A stretch of 64,000 nucleotides of DNA from an uncultured Bacteroidales bacterium (GTDB taxonomy: Bacteria > Bacteroidota > Bacteroidia > Bacteroidales > UBA932), in contig ONJB01000003.1 in NCBI GenBank assembly GCA_900318015.1, forward strand, positions 1 to 64,000. The letters run 5' to 3'. The position numbers and the translations under genes are program-made. Below, piece by piece: positions 9,585-16,094 of the stretch. The notes below the pieces were generated by a model, which was not told the origin of the DNA, ran no database searches, and saw only the letters and a list, made by a program, of their open reading frames with translations. Positions within the stretch are counted from its first letter, which is position 1, and each line of letters begins with the position of its first letter.

Positions 9585-10100
9585 ATGAAACGTCTGGGTA
9601 AGATGCTTGCCACCGCGGTGTTTGCGGCGGCCGGTTTGTTTGCCACCAATGCCCTGATGGCCCAGGATGCGCCTCCCGGCGGCAGCTTCAAGAATGCCTA
9701 TCTCTCTCGGAACAAGTCCGGAAAGGTGGTCCTGACCTACACGCTCTGGGACCAGCAGGTGACCAAGGGCAATTACACCCTGTGCTTCTTCTGGGCCTCC
9801 TGGTCCGACGAAGCCCGCGAGCAAGTGCCTTACATCCTGGAAATCGCTAAAAAGTACGCCGGCAAGGTGAAAGTCCTCGGCGTCACCTACGGCGATGAGA
9901 TTCAGGATTCCATGGACGCCATCCCGGAGTGGGGGATGACCTTCCCGAGCCTCGTTTTCGTGGAGGACGCCCCGCCGGACGGGCAGTTCGACATCGACAC
10001 CATCCCGACAGTCATTCTTTTCGGTCCTGACGGCAACATCATCAAACGCGACATCCAAGGAGACGAGATCGAGGCGGCGGTGAAGGAAGCGCTGAAGTAA
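9585..10100 (+). CDS. TlpA/thioredoxin-fold periplasmic protein lacking the CXXC
   Basis: The 171-residue protein has a signal peptide (about 1-27, ending NALMAQ) and a TlpA-like thioredoxin fold: FFWASW at 68-73, a helix starting SDEAREQVPYILEIAKKY, and a cis-proline loop DTIPTVILFG. Where active family members have WCxPC, this protein has W73-S74-D75-E76-A77, so both catalytic cysteines are gone; the only nearby Cys is 67. It cannot act as a normal thiol oxidoreductase and may be a binding or chaperone variant. It is the last gene before a strong terminator. Confidence 0.8.
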   Translation: MKRLGKMLATAVFAAAGLFATNALMAQDAPPGGSFKNAYLSRNKSGKVVLTYTLWDQQVTKGNYTLCFFWASWSDEAREQVPYILEIAKKYAGKVKVLGVTYGDEIQDSMDAIPEWGMTFPSLVFVEDAPPDGQFDIDTIPTVILFGPDGNIIKRDIQGDEIEAAVKEALK

Positions 10101-10121
10101 TCGCGAGGCGCAACACAACAA

Positions 10122-10156
10122 AAGAACGCGGCACCCGGAAGGGCGCCGCGTTTCTT
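10122..10156. terminator. Bidirectional terminator
   Basis: AAGAACGCGGC pairs with GCCGCGTTTCTT around a CCCGGAAGGG inner hairpin, between convergent genes. It probably ends both the thioredoxin-like gene and the left adhesin operon. Confidence 0.8.
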
Positions 10157-10174
10157 GCTAGATCATACAGGGCT

Positions 10175-12571
10175 TTACTGTCTCGTATTGGTCTTTGAGT
10201 CATCGTAAACTTCCATCGTCTGAACACTCTTGAAGATGTTCGTCACCTTACTCTCCGCATGTTTGACAGTCTCGGTCTTCGACGTGTTTGTGAAGGTGAA
10301 CGGATTGTTCGACTGACCGGTGATCGTGTACTGGTACTCTGCACCTGTCTTGTTATAGGTCCAGCTCCAGCCTTCTTCGCTGACTCGGTACACGAGCCCC
10401 TTCTGCACACCGTTCACAGTCTTGGTCGCAGACAAGCCCTTGACCTTCACCAACGGGTTGCCGCTATCGGGGTCATGCGGGTAGTTATCGCTGTTCGTAA
10501 CGTAGACGGAGGTCACGTATTCCCAGTCAGTAAGGGCCAGGATGTCCGCTTGGGTATAATCATCCTGTCCTGCCGGGAGATCAGGAAGAACTGCCCTCTC
10601 AATCAGGAACTTCGCGCTCTCAACCCCTACCAGTCCTGCCTTCTCAATGTAGATATTCACCGGGAGGCTGACCGTCGGGCTCTTGAATTCCACGTAACTT
10701 TGACCGTTATTGAGGTAGACACCGGAATGATCGCCGTTCGTTTCCACGTTCGGACCGCCGATAGCATCAGGATTCATCTGGATGGGGATCAAGATGATGA
10801 TCTTGTGGCCCGTGTAGTAAGAGATATTACCATCCTTGTCTTTGACCGGTCCGCACCAGTTGTTTTTGTAGTCAAAGTTCGTCACTTTGATACCCGGTTC
10901 ACCGTTCATAGTCACGATTTCGGCCTTGAGCCCTTCTCCATGAATTCCTTCACCTTGATGCTCATCGACAAAGTACTCTCCCATATACGCACCAGTTGTC
11001 GGGTGATACACTTTGTATTTGTCGGGGCTAAAACCAGAGAGAATCTCTTCACCAAAGACGTATTCCTCGTTCGCTTCTCCCAAATTGTTGATAGTGAGGA
11101 GCCCTGCCGTGAAAATTTTCACCTGGCTCGCATCGAAATTGTCCGGTAATTTGAAACTATGGGAAATGATGTCCACCGTAGAGGATGCAGAAGTCAGGTT
11201 TGCGCCGCTGCCGCCGGACATGCTCGCAATCTCCGCAAAGAGGTCGGTAAGACTAGTGGGATTGATTTTGGTATAAATCGCCTTATCGTCCGGAAGCCGA
11301 TCTCCCGTGGGGTTAAATGAAGTAGACCCGGCGGTTGGATTAGCGTTAGGATAGTTGGAAGACGTACATTCCAAAAATGTTGTCATTCCCGTAGTATAAG
11401 TACCAGGATAAATGGAAACGGAGAACACGGTAGCGCCATAGTTCTGTTTCGCGAGATAAGCTTGACTAATACATCCAGTTGCAGTAGGCATGCAATTGGC
11501 GTCAGTCCAGGAGCTCACATTTCCAGGCAAACCATCTGTGAGAAGAACGACGGTGCGTTTAGAGTCTCTTGTGCTAGGAATCCCGCTGAGAACATTAACA
11601 GCCTCCGTCATTCCTTTGTCAGTAGGCGTAGCACCTGATGCGGATTTGGCTGTAAGCGCCTTCAATAGCGTCTCATCCCTGCTGCCGTCGGCATTGGTCA
11701 CAGGGACCCAACCGGAAATAAGCTGAGAGGCGCTTGCTGTTTGATAGGTAACAATGCTGAGTCGGTTTCCAAGCGGCGTCGAACCATATTCGTTGTCATT
11801 ACGATAGAGGATATCAATGAACTCTGCAACGGCACTCCTTAACTCGCGAAGACGAGTCCAGTTATTAGCATTACCACTTGATGTGTTAGTATAGTTCTTA
11901 TACTGATACAGAGCGCCGCTCCAGATAATGGCATTATTGCCAGGCTGGCCATTACTATTATCATTGGAATACTTTTTAGGCATTGTGGTAACCACGTTCA
12001 TACCATCAAGATAGTACTTCCTTCCGTCTATTTCATAATACAAGTAATGCCATTCTTTATCCCGTTCAACGCCTGTACCGTCGACATAGGTTTCTCCTGA
12101 CGGCTCAGCACCACGCTTTACTTGATAATATTGGCCATCAGTCTTATAGAAGCGCTGGCCGGTGGCAGCAGTCGCCGTCCAGAAACCATTACTATAGGCG
12201 TAGCCAGCGTTATCGGTACCATTCAGCACTACTTCGTAGTGATAGCCATTTTTGTAAGTAGAATTCATGGAACCGGAAAAGTCCAGCACGAGCACGACGT
12301 CAGCGGGCTTGACTTCCTGTTCTGCCGAACCCGTTGCGAAGGATTCGAGCTTGATCCAGTAGTTACCGTCGCTGAACGGCGAGGAGATGCCCTTGCTATA
12401 GCCGAAGTGCTTTTCCGTGTCAAGTTTGATATCATCGTGATGGAAAGTGATGGTGGCGTCGTCACCATATTTCCCCTTGATGAAATCGTCGATGGAATAC
12501 TGCGCGCTTACGACGGGAGCGAAAGAGAGCGCCACGATGGTCGTAAGAAGAATGCTAAATATCTTTTTCAT
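10175..12571 (-). CDS. von Willebrand factor A-domain surface protein (left cassette)
   Basis: The 798-residue secreted protein has a signal peptide (1-23) and a vWA domain with a complete MIDAS: D97-F-S99-G-S101, a Thr in SGATPTDKGM and Asp in VVLLTDGLPG. The domain is interrupted by a tyrosine-rich insertion (about 105-235) absent from the right-hand paralogue. Residues about 635-770 resemble a Cna-B/SpaA-like beta domain (VYRVSEEGWSWTYN). Metal-dependent ligand binding and a tip-adhesin role, by analogy to vWA pilins such as Mfa5 of Porphyromonas, are inference. It is the last gene of the left cassette, 14 bases after the fimbrillin gene. Confidence 0.8.
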   Translation of the reverse strand: MKKIFSILLTTIVALSFAPVVSAQYSIDDFIKGKYGDDATITFHHDDIKLDTEKHFGYSKGISSPFSDGNYWIKLESFATGSAEQEVKPADVVLVLDFSGSMNSTYKNGYHYEVVLNGTDNAGYAYSNGFWTATAATGQRFYKTDGQYYQVKRGAEPSGETYVDGTGVERDKEWHYLYYEIDGRKYYLDGMNVVTTMPKKYSNDNSNGQPGNNAIIWSGALYQYKNYTNTSSGNANNWTRLRELRSAVAEFIDILYRNDNEYGSTPLGNRLSIVTYQTASASQLISGWVPVTNADGSRDETLLKALTAKSASGATPTDKGMTEAVNVLSGIPSTRDSKRTVVLLTDGLPGNVSSWTDANCMPTATGCISQAYLAKQNYGATVFSVSIYPGTYTTGMTTFLECTSSNYPNANPTAGSTSFNPTGDRLPDDKAIYTKINPTSLTDLFAEIASMSGGSGANLTSASSTVDIISHSFKLPDNFDASQVKIFTAGLLTINNLGEANEEYVFGEEILSGFSPDKYKVYHPTTGAYMGEYFVDEHQGEGIHGEGLKAEIVTMNGEPGIKVTNFDYKNNWCGPVKDKDGNISYYTGHKIIILIPIQMNPDAIGGPNVETNGDHSGVYLNNGQSYVEFKSPTVSLPVNIYIEKAGLVGVESAKFLIERAVLPDLPAGQDDYTQADILALTDWEYVTSVYVTNSDNYPHDPDSGNPLVKVKGLSATKTVNGVQKGLVYRVSEEGWSWTYNKTGAEYQYTITGQSNNPFTFTNTSKTETVKHAESKVTNIFKSVQTMEVYDDSKTNTRQ

Positions 12572-12585
12572 GGTATGCCTCTTAA

Positions 12586-14400
12586 TTAGTTAGTTTTCTT
12601 CACGGGTTTCTTGCCGGTCGCCTTCTCCCAGGCGACATCCCATTCCTCGGGCAGGCCGTTAATCTTGTTGGCGGCAATAGCCTGGGTTGCGATCTCCAGC
12701 GTGAAATGCATGTTCTTGTTGTTGATTTGGAGACCGGCTATTGTCGACATCGGAGCAGTACCAACTATGTATTCTTTAAAGAGGGCTTTGGTCTTGCTGC
12801 TTCCATTATCATCCTGGGCTTCCGGATCGACAGGGACCGTGTAATAGTAGTAGTCATCATCACACAGCACCCAATCGTTGAAGCCGTTTGCCTTGTCATA
12901 GCCGGAAAGCTCGACAAAGTGACCTTGAACTCTTCTCGGGGCGGAAGCTCCTTCAAGGGCGACGAACTGATCCTGGTACCAGCTAGCAACCTCATACAGG
13001 TTGTTCACGTTGTCCGTGAATCCGAAGACAGGGTAGGATTCAATGAGTTGATCCGTTTCCTCTCCCGTATCCGGGTTAATGGCATAGATGTCGCGCAGCC
13101 ACTGTCCCACGACGGAGGCACGGATGAAAGCCTCGCAGTTGCCCGTGTTCGTGATGGTGACTTGGTCCTTTTTACTGGTTGAATAACCATCAGCTGCACT
13201 TCCGCCGAGGGTCACTTTATCCTCGATCTTGAGGTTGACCTCGTCGATCTTGAAGGTGTAGGTACGGATCTGGGCGGGCATCCAGTTAGAGGAATGGAGG
13301 TCGCTCATGTTGATCGTCATCTCCTGGTCCTTGCCGTTCATGGTGAACTTGATCGTGAGGGTCGCAGGGGTGTCCCCGTTGATGACCTGCGGAATCAGCC
13401 AGAAGGTCTTGGAGGCCTTGGCATCGTTGATGTTCTGGCTCGTGCCGGCAGCATAATAGGAATCCGCGAAATGGTTCGGATCTTCGCCCTGCGTCGGCTT
13501 GGAATAGTCGACGAGGTCGTTGGCGCCGAAGGTCTGGGAAATCACGTTGTCCTCCGGATCAGCCTTAACCGTTCTGGCATCCCATGTGATGTCGCCGCCG
13601 TCGAGGCCGGTTGTGCCGGGGGTGAAGGTGCAGGTGCCTTTGTTTGCGAGACCGGTGAAGATGATTTCCTTGATCTGGATGTCATACTCCAATTTCCCGT
13701 TCTTCTTGGCGTTCGCAATCGCGAACTTAACGCCGGTGAGGGCGTGGTAGAGCTTCACCTTCGTTCCGCCGTACTTCGAGTAGTCGTTGTGATACTCCTT
13801 GAAAGTCTTGGTGACGCCGCCGAAAACGATGTCCTGCGTCCCCTCTGCCGTGGTGGGGGAAACGTAGGTGAAAGTCGTCGAATTTCCGGTAAATGTAGGA
13901 GAGACACCGTTGCTGGTCATGTTCGCCGGCATATAGAAGGCGAAATCAACCGGGGTGGTCTGGTTGCCCCAGATATTGGTGGGATAGTCGTAGCCGTAGC
14001 ACCAGAATTTGCCGTCGGTCAGATTGTCCTCGCTGATCTGCTGGTACACGACGTCCCCGGCGGTGTAAGTGGACGTGTGGACGCCCAGCTTGTCGCGATA
14101 GAGGTAGCCGAGGTTCTCGGTATACAGGGGAGTGCCCTTGGTCTCCGGTTCCGAGTATCCGAGGTCGGTGATGGTCTCCTCGAGGTAGATCGCCTGATCG
14201 TCAACCTGGCCGATTTCAACGAAGAAACCTTTACTGACAGGGCTCACAACTTCACCGGAGCGTGTGGGGGCGCCGCTTTGGAGAACGAAAGATACGTTGT
14301 TCTCACCAGCGGGGACTTTGTTCACGTCGATGTCTTTTTCCTGCTGGCAGGAAACAAATGCGAGGGCGGCGACGGCCGCAATGAACAGATACTTTTTCAT
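12586..14400 (-). CDS. Fimbrillin-like lipoprotein with TasA/camelysin-like C-terminus (left cassette)
   Basis: The 604-residue protein has a lipobox FVSC (Cys18). A conserved Arg47 in GAPTRSGE, just after the N-terminal tail, is where type V pilins are typically trimmed by an Arg-protease. The middle resembles Mfa/Fim-type fimbrillin domains (VKLYHALTGVKFAIANAK, a pattern common in these proteins). The C-terminal part starting near 415 (ITNTGNCEAFIRA, then DDDYYYYTVP and FTLEIATQAI) resembles TasA/camelysin-like matrix proteins. It probably forms the fibre subunit. It is preceded by a strong AGGAGG ribosome-binding site and paired with a vWA protein. Confidence 0.7.
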   Translation of the reverse strand: MKKYLFIAAVAALAFVSCQQEKDIDVNKVPAGENNVSFVLQSGAPTRSGEVVSPVSKGFFVEIGQVDDQAIYLEETITDLGYSEPETKGTPLYTENLGYLYRDKLGVHTSTYTAGDVVYQQISEDNLTDGKFWCYGYDYPTNIWGNQTTPVDFAFYMPANMTSNGVSPTFTGNSTTFTYVSPTTAEGTQDIVFGGVTKTFKEYHNDYSKYGGTKVKLYHALTGVKFAIANAKKNGKLEYDIQIKEIIFTGLANKGTCTFTPGTTGLDGGDITWDARTVKADPEDNVISQTFGANDLVDYSKPTQGEDPNHFADSYYAAGTSQNINDAKASKTFWLIPQVINGDTPATLTIKFTMNGKDQEMTINMSDLHSSNWMPAQIRTYTFKIDEVNLKIEDKVTLGGSAADGYSTSKKDQVTITNTGNCEAFIRASVVGQWLRDIYAINPDTGEETDQLIESYPVFGFTDNVNNLYEVASWYQDQFVALEGASAPRRVQGHFVELSGYDKANGFNDWVLCDDDYYYYTVPVDPEAQDDNGSSKTKALFKEYIVGTAPMSTIAGLQINNKNMHFTLEIATQAIAANKINGLPEEWDVAWEKATGKKPVKKTN

Positions 14401-14415
14401 GGGTCTTTCCTCCTC

Positions 14416-14601
14416 TTAGAATTCAAAATACATTTCGCCGCCGGGTTCATCCGAGCCGGCAGTCGCATTCATGTTCTGCGATTCTTCCACCGTGAACAGG
14501 AAGCGGGCAGTCGCAACGAGCAAGGCCTGCTCGAATGCTACCTCTGTAGGAGAAGACAGAGGGGAACGATAAGTCCTTTTCATTTGGTTCCGATGTTTCA
14601 T
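14416..14601 (-). CDS. Conserved leader protein of the left adhesin cassette
   Basis: The 61-residue protein has no signal peptide. It is almost identical to the 62-residue protein at 15891-16079: both begin MKHRNQMKRTY, share EQALLVATARFLFTVEE, and end SDEPGGEMYFEF. Its start lies 69 bases outside the left inverted repeat, so it is the first gene reached by the invertible promoter. Function is unknown; a regulatory or assembly role in the cassette is a guess. Conservation at the protein level with several silent changes argues that it is a real gene. Confidence 0.7.
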   Translation of the reverse strand: MKHRNQMKRTYRSPLSSPTEVAFEQALLVATARFLFTVEESQNMNATAGSDEPGGEMYFEF

Positions 14602-14670
14602 TACTTGTTTATATTTTAATTAATCTCTATTCTCGTTCCGTCTTGACGACTTCTGTAATTCGTTTCTATC
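14602..14670 (-). other. Fixed leader between left inverted repeat and left cassette
   Basis: This AT-rich untranslated stretch lies outside the invertible segment. I see no TAnnTTTG element here, so the left cassette seems to depend on a promoter inside the switch. Confidence 0.5.
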
Positions 14671-14712
14671 CAATAAGTTACGAGTATCTACGCATAATGC
14701 CTGTTATGCGAA
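14671..14712. repeat. Left inverted repeat of the invertible switch
   Basis: The reverse complement of this 42-bp stretch matches 15803-15844 at 35 of 42 positions, including an unbroken 18-bp identity (CATAACAGGCATTATGCG). Inside it, CGCATAA (14691-14697) and TTATGCG (14704-14710) form perfect 7-bp arms around spacer TGCCTG (14698-14703), the architecture of a tyrosine-recombinase crossover site. Confidence 0.9.
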
Positions 14713-14762
14713 GTGCACAATAAACGCCGCCTCGTACCCGTTCCTACACAATATTCAACTGA

Positions 14763-14793
14763 CAAAATTACTGCTTTTTCCGCTTTCCTGCAA
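14763..14793 (-). promoter_or_regulatory. Outward promoter inside the invertible segment, firing into the left cassette
   Basis: Read on the minus strand, TTG (14793-14791), 20 bases, then TAATTTTG (14770-14763) matches the Bacteroidetes consensus. Transcription would run through the left inverted repeat into the leader gene at 14601, giving a leader RNA of about 150 bases. No comparable outward element was found at the other end. Confidence 0.75.
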
Positions 14794-14888
14794 GATTTTT
14801 TGTAAAAAATCCCCCTCTTTCCTATGTTAAAATAATTTAAGATGGCGCTCTTGTCTTCACGCACTTGCTCCAAAATCATCTTGGATAT

Positions 14889-15692
14889 TTACCAGGTAAC
14901 GATTCTGTCCAGGGTGCTCCGCTGCTCGCCGGTCGTGCGACGCAGATAGATCCGGGTTGTCTCGATACTTTCGTGTCCCAGGAGGTCCGCCAGAAAGGAG
15001 ATGTCGTTGCATTTTTCCAGGAAATTCTTGGCGAACCGATGTCGGAAGGCATGGGGATGGACCACCTTCGGGTCGAGGCCGAACTGGTGAGCAAAGCCCT
15101 TGAGCCGGAACGCCAGTCCACGCGCAGAAAGGGGTTCGCCGTAGCGGTTCCGGAACAGGTACCCGCTGTCGATGCCTTCTTTCCGGAGCCACTGCTCCGC
15201 CTCTTTCCTCAATTTGTCGGGAATATAGATTCTCCGGACTTTTCCCCCTTTCGTATATAGGTCCACAAACCCGGCCCGGACATGCTCGGCCTTCATCTGG
15301 AGCAGTTCGCTGACCCGGGCGCCCGTTCCGCCCATGAACCAGACGGCGAAATACCACTGGTCATACCCGCCCTCCTTCAGCCGTTGCTTGAGGTACCGGT
15401 AATCGGCATCGCTGATCACATTTTCCAGGAAGGCCCGCTGCGGGTCCTTGACCCCTTTTATTTTAAAGGTATCCGCGTGGATGAACTCCAGGTACTTGTT
15501 GAGGGCGTGCAGTCGCAGGTTCACCGTCTTGGGTTTGTAGTGCTCGAGCAGGAAGACTTTGTAGTCACACAAACTTTTTTCGCTCACCCGGCCATAGCGG
15601 GCAAGAAAGAGACGCACGCTCTCTACGTAGGCGCTCACGGTGTTCTTGGCGAACCCCGACCGCTCCAGGAACGATTGGAATTTTCGGTACAT
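14889..15692 (-). CDS. Tyrosine site-specific recombinase (predicted invertase of the switch)
   Basis: The 267-residue protein has an N-terminal SAM-like core-binding domain (about 1-85) and a C-terminal catalytic domain. All catalytic residues are present: Arg126 (GARVSE), Lys148 (TKGGK), His214 and Arg217 (HAFRHR), His240 (LGHES) and the nucleophile Tyr249 (RIYLRR). The length is slightly short for XerC/D-type enzymes but typical of Bacteroidetes DNA invertases. It lies wholly between the two inverted repeats and points left, so it would be inverted along with its promoter region. Its obvious targets are those repeats; it is not near other mobile genes. Confidence 0.92.
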   Translation of the reverse strand: MYRKFQSFLERSGFAKNTVSAYVESVRLFLARYGRVSEKSLCDYKVFLLEHYKPKTVNLRLHALNKYLEFIHADTFKIKGVKDPQRAFLENVISDADYRYLKQRLKEGGYDQWYFAVWFMGGTGARVSELLQMKAEHVRAGFVDLYTKGGKVRRIYIPDKLRKEAEQWLRKEGIDSGYLFRNRYGEPLSARGLAFRLKGFAHQFGLDPKVVHPHAFRHRFAKNFLEKCNDISFLADLLGHESIETTRIYLRRTTGEQRSTLDRIVTW

Positions 15693-15745
15693 GGTTTTTC
15701 GCGTTCAAGTTAGTGGTTTTATGCAAGTTATCCAACAAAAACCTG

Positions 15746-15777
15746 TAAAAATAACACTTATCGGTTGTGTTTTTCAA
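15746..15777 (-). promoter_or_regulatory. Possible promoter of the recombinase gene
   Basis: On the minus strand, TTG (15777-15775), 21 bases, then TATTTTTA (15753-15746) is a near match that lacks the final G, about 55 bases before the recombinase ATG. Weak, but suitably placed inside the invertible segment. Confidence 0.3.
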
Positions 15778-15802
15778 CTTGCTGATTATCAGCTGTTTAT
15801 GC

Positions 15803-15844
15803 TTCTCATAACAGGCATTATGCGCAGGGGCTCATAACCTATTG
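15803..15844. repeat. Right inverted repeat of the invertible switch
   Basis: This is the partner of 14671-14712. Core arms CTCATAA (15805-15811) and TTATGCG (15818-15824) flank spacer CAGGCA (15812-15817), the exact reverse complement of the left spacer. One base in the outer-left arm differs from the left site. A second CTCATAAC copy at 15831-15838 may be an accessory recombinase-binding element. Confidence 0.9.
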
Positions 15845-15890
15845 ATACACAAATTTATGCAAAAATATACAAAAACAAAATAGCAGACTA
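15845..15890 (+). other. Fixed leader between right inverted repeat and right cassette
   Basis: A 46-base AT-rich stretch with no TAnnTTTG element. It is unlike the corresponding left leader. As drawn, the right cassette appears to have no promoter. Confidence 0.5.
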
Positions 15891-16079
15891 ATGAAACATC
15901 GGAACCAAATGAAAAGGACTTACAGTTCCCCTCTGTCCGCCCCGACAGAGGTCACGTTCGAGCAGGCTCTGCTCGTCGCGACTGCCCGCTTCCTGTTCAC
16001 GGTGGAAGAAGACCAGAACATGAACGCTAAAACGGCCGGCTCGGATGAACCTGGCGGCGAAATGTATTTTGAATTCTAA
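15891..16079 (+). CDS. Conserved leader protein of the right adhesin cassette
   Basis: This 62-residue protein is the near-identical counterpart of the left leader protein (shared start, middle and MYFEF end; differences such as DQ for SQ near residue 41 and an inserted Lys at 47). It begins 46 bases outside the right inverted repeat, is not exported by any visible signal, and is followed by a perfect AGGAGG before the fimbrillin gene. Function is unknown. Retention in both cassettes suggests it is needed whichever one is expressed. Confidence 0.7.
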   Translation: MKHRNQMKRTYSSPLSAPTEVTFEQALLVATARFLFTVEEDQNMNAKTAGSDEPGGEMYFEF

Positions 16080-16094
16080 GAGGAGGAGAGACCC

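Larger units (their letters stand above)
14671..15844. mobile_element. Predicted invertible DNA segment carrying its own recombinase
   Basis: Inverted repeats at both ends, with oppositely oriented but identical 6-bp spacers, enclose about 1.1 kb that contains a tyrosine recombinase gene and an outward promoter. Flipping would disconnect the promoter from the left cassette and connect it to the right one. The structure is seen in the sequence; inversion itself is inferred from how such sites behave. Confidence 0.85.

Noticed and set aside
14691-14710. Left core palindrome considered as a terminator
   Set aside because: No T-run follows on either strand, and a matching partner with inverted spacer at 15805-15824 makes a recombination site the better explanation.
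15700-15890. Search for an outward promoter facing the right adhesin cassette
   Set aside because: No TAnnTTTG with suitable upstream element was found, so no promoter is reported there.
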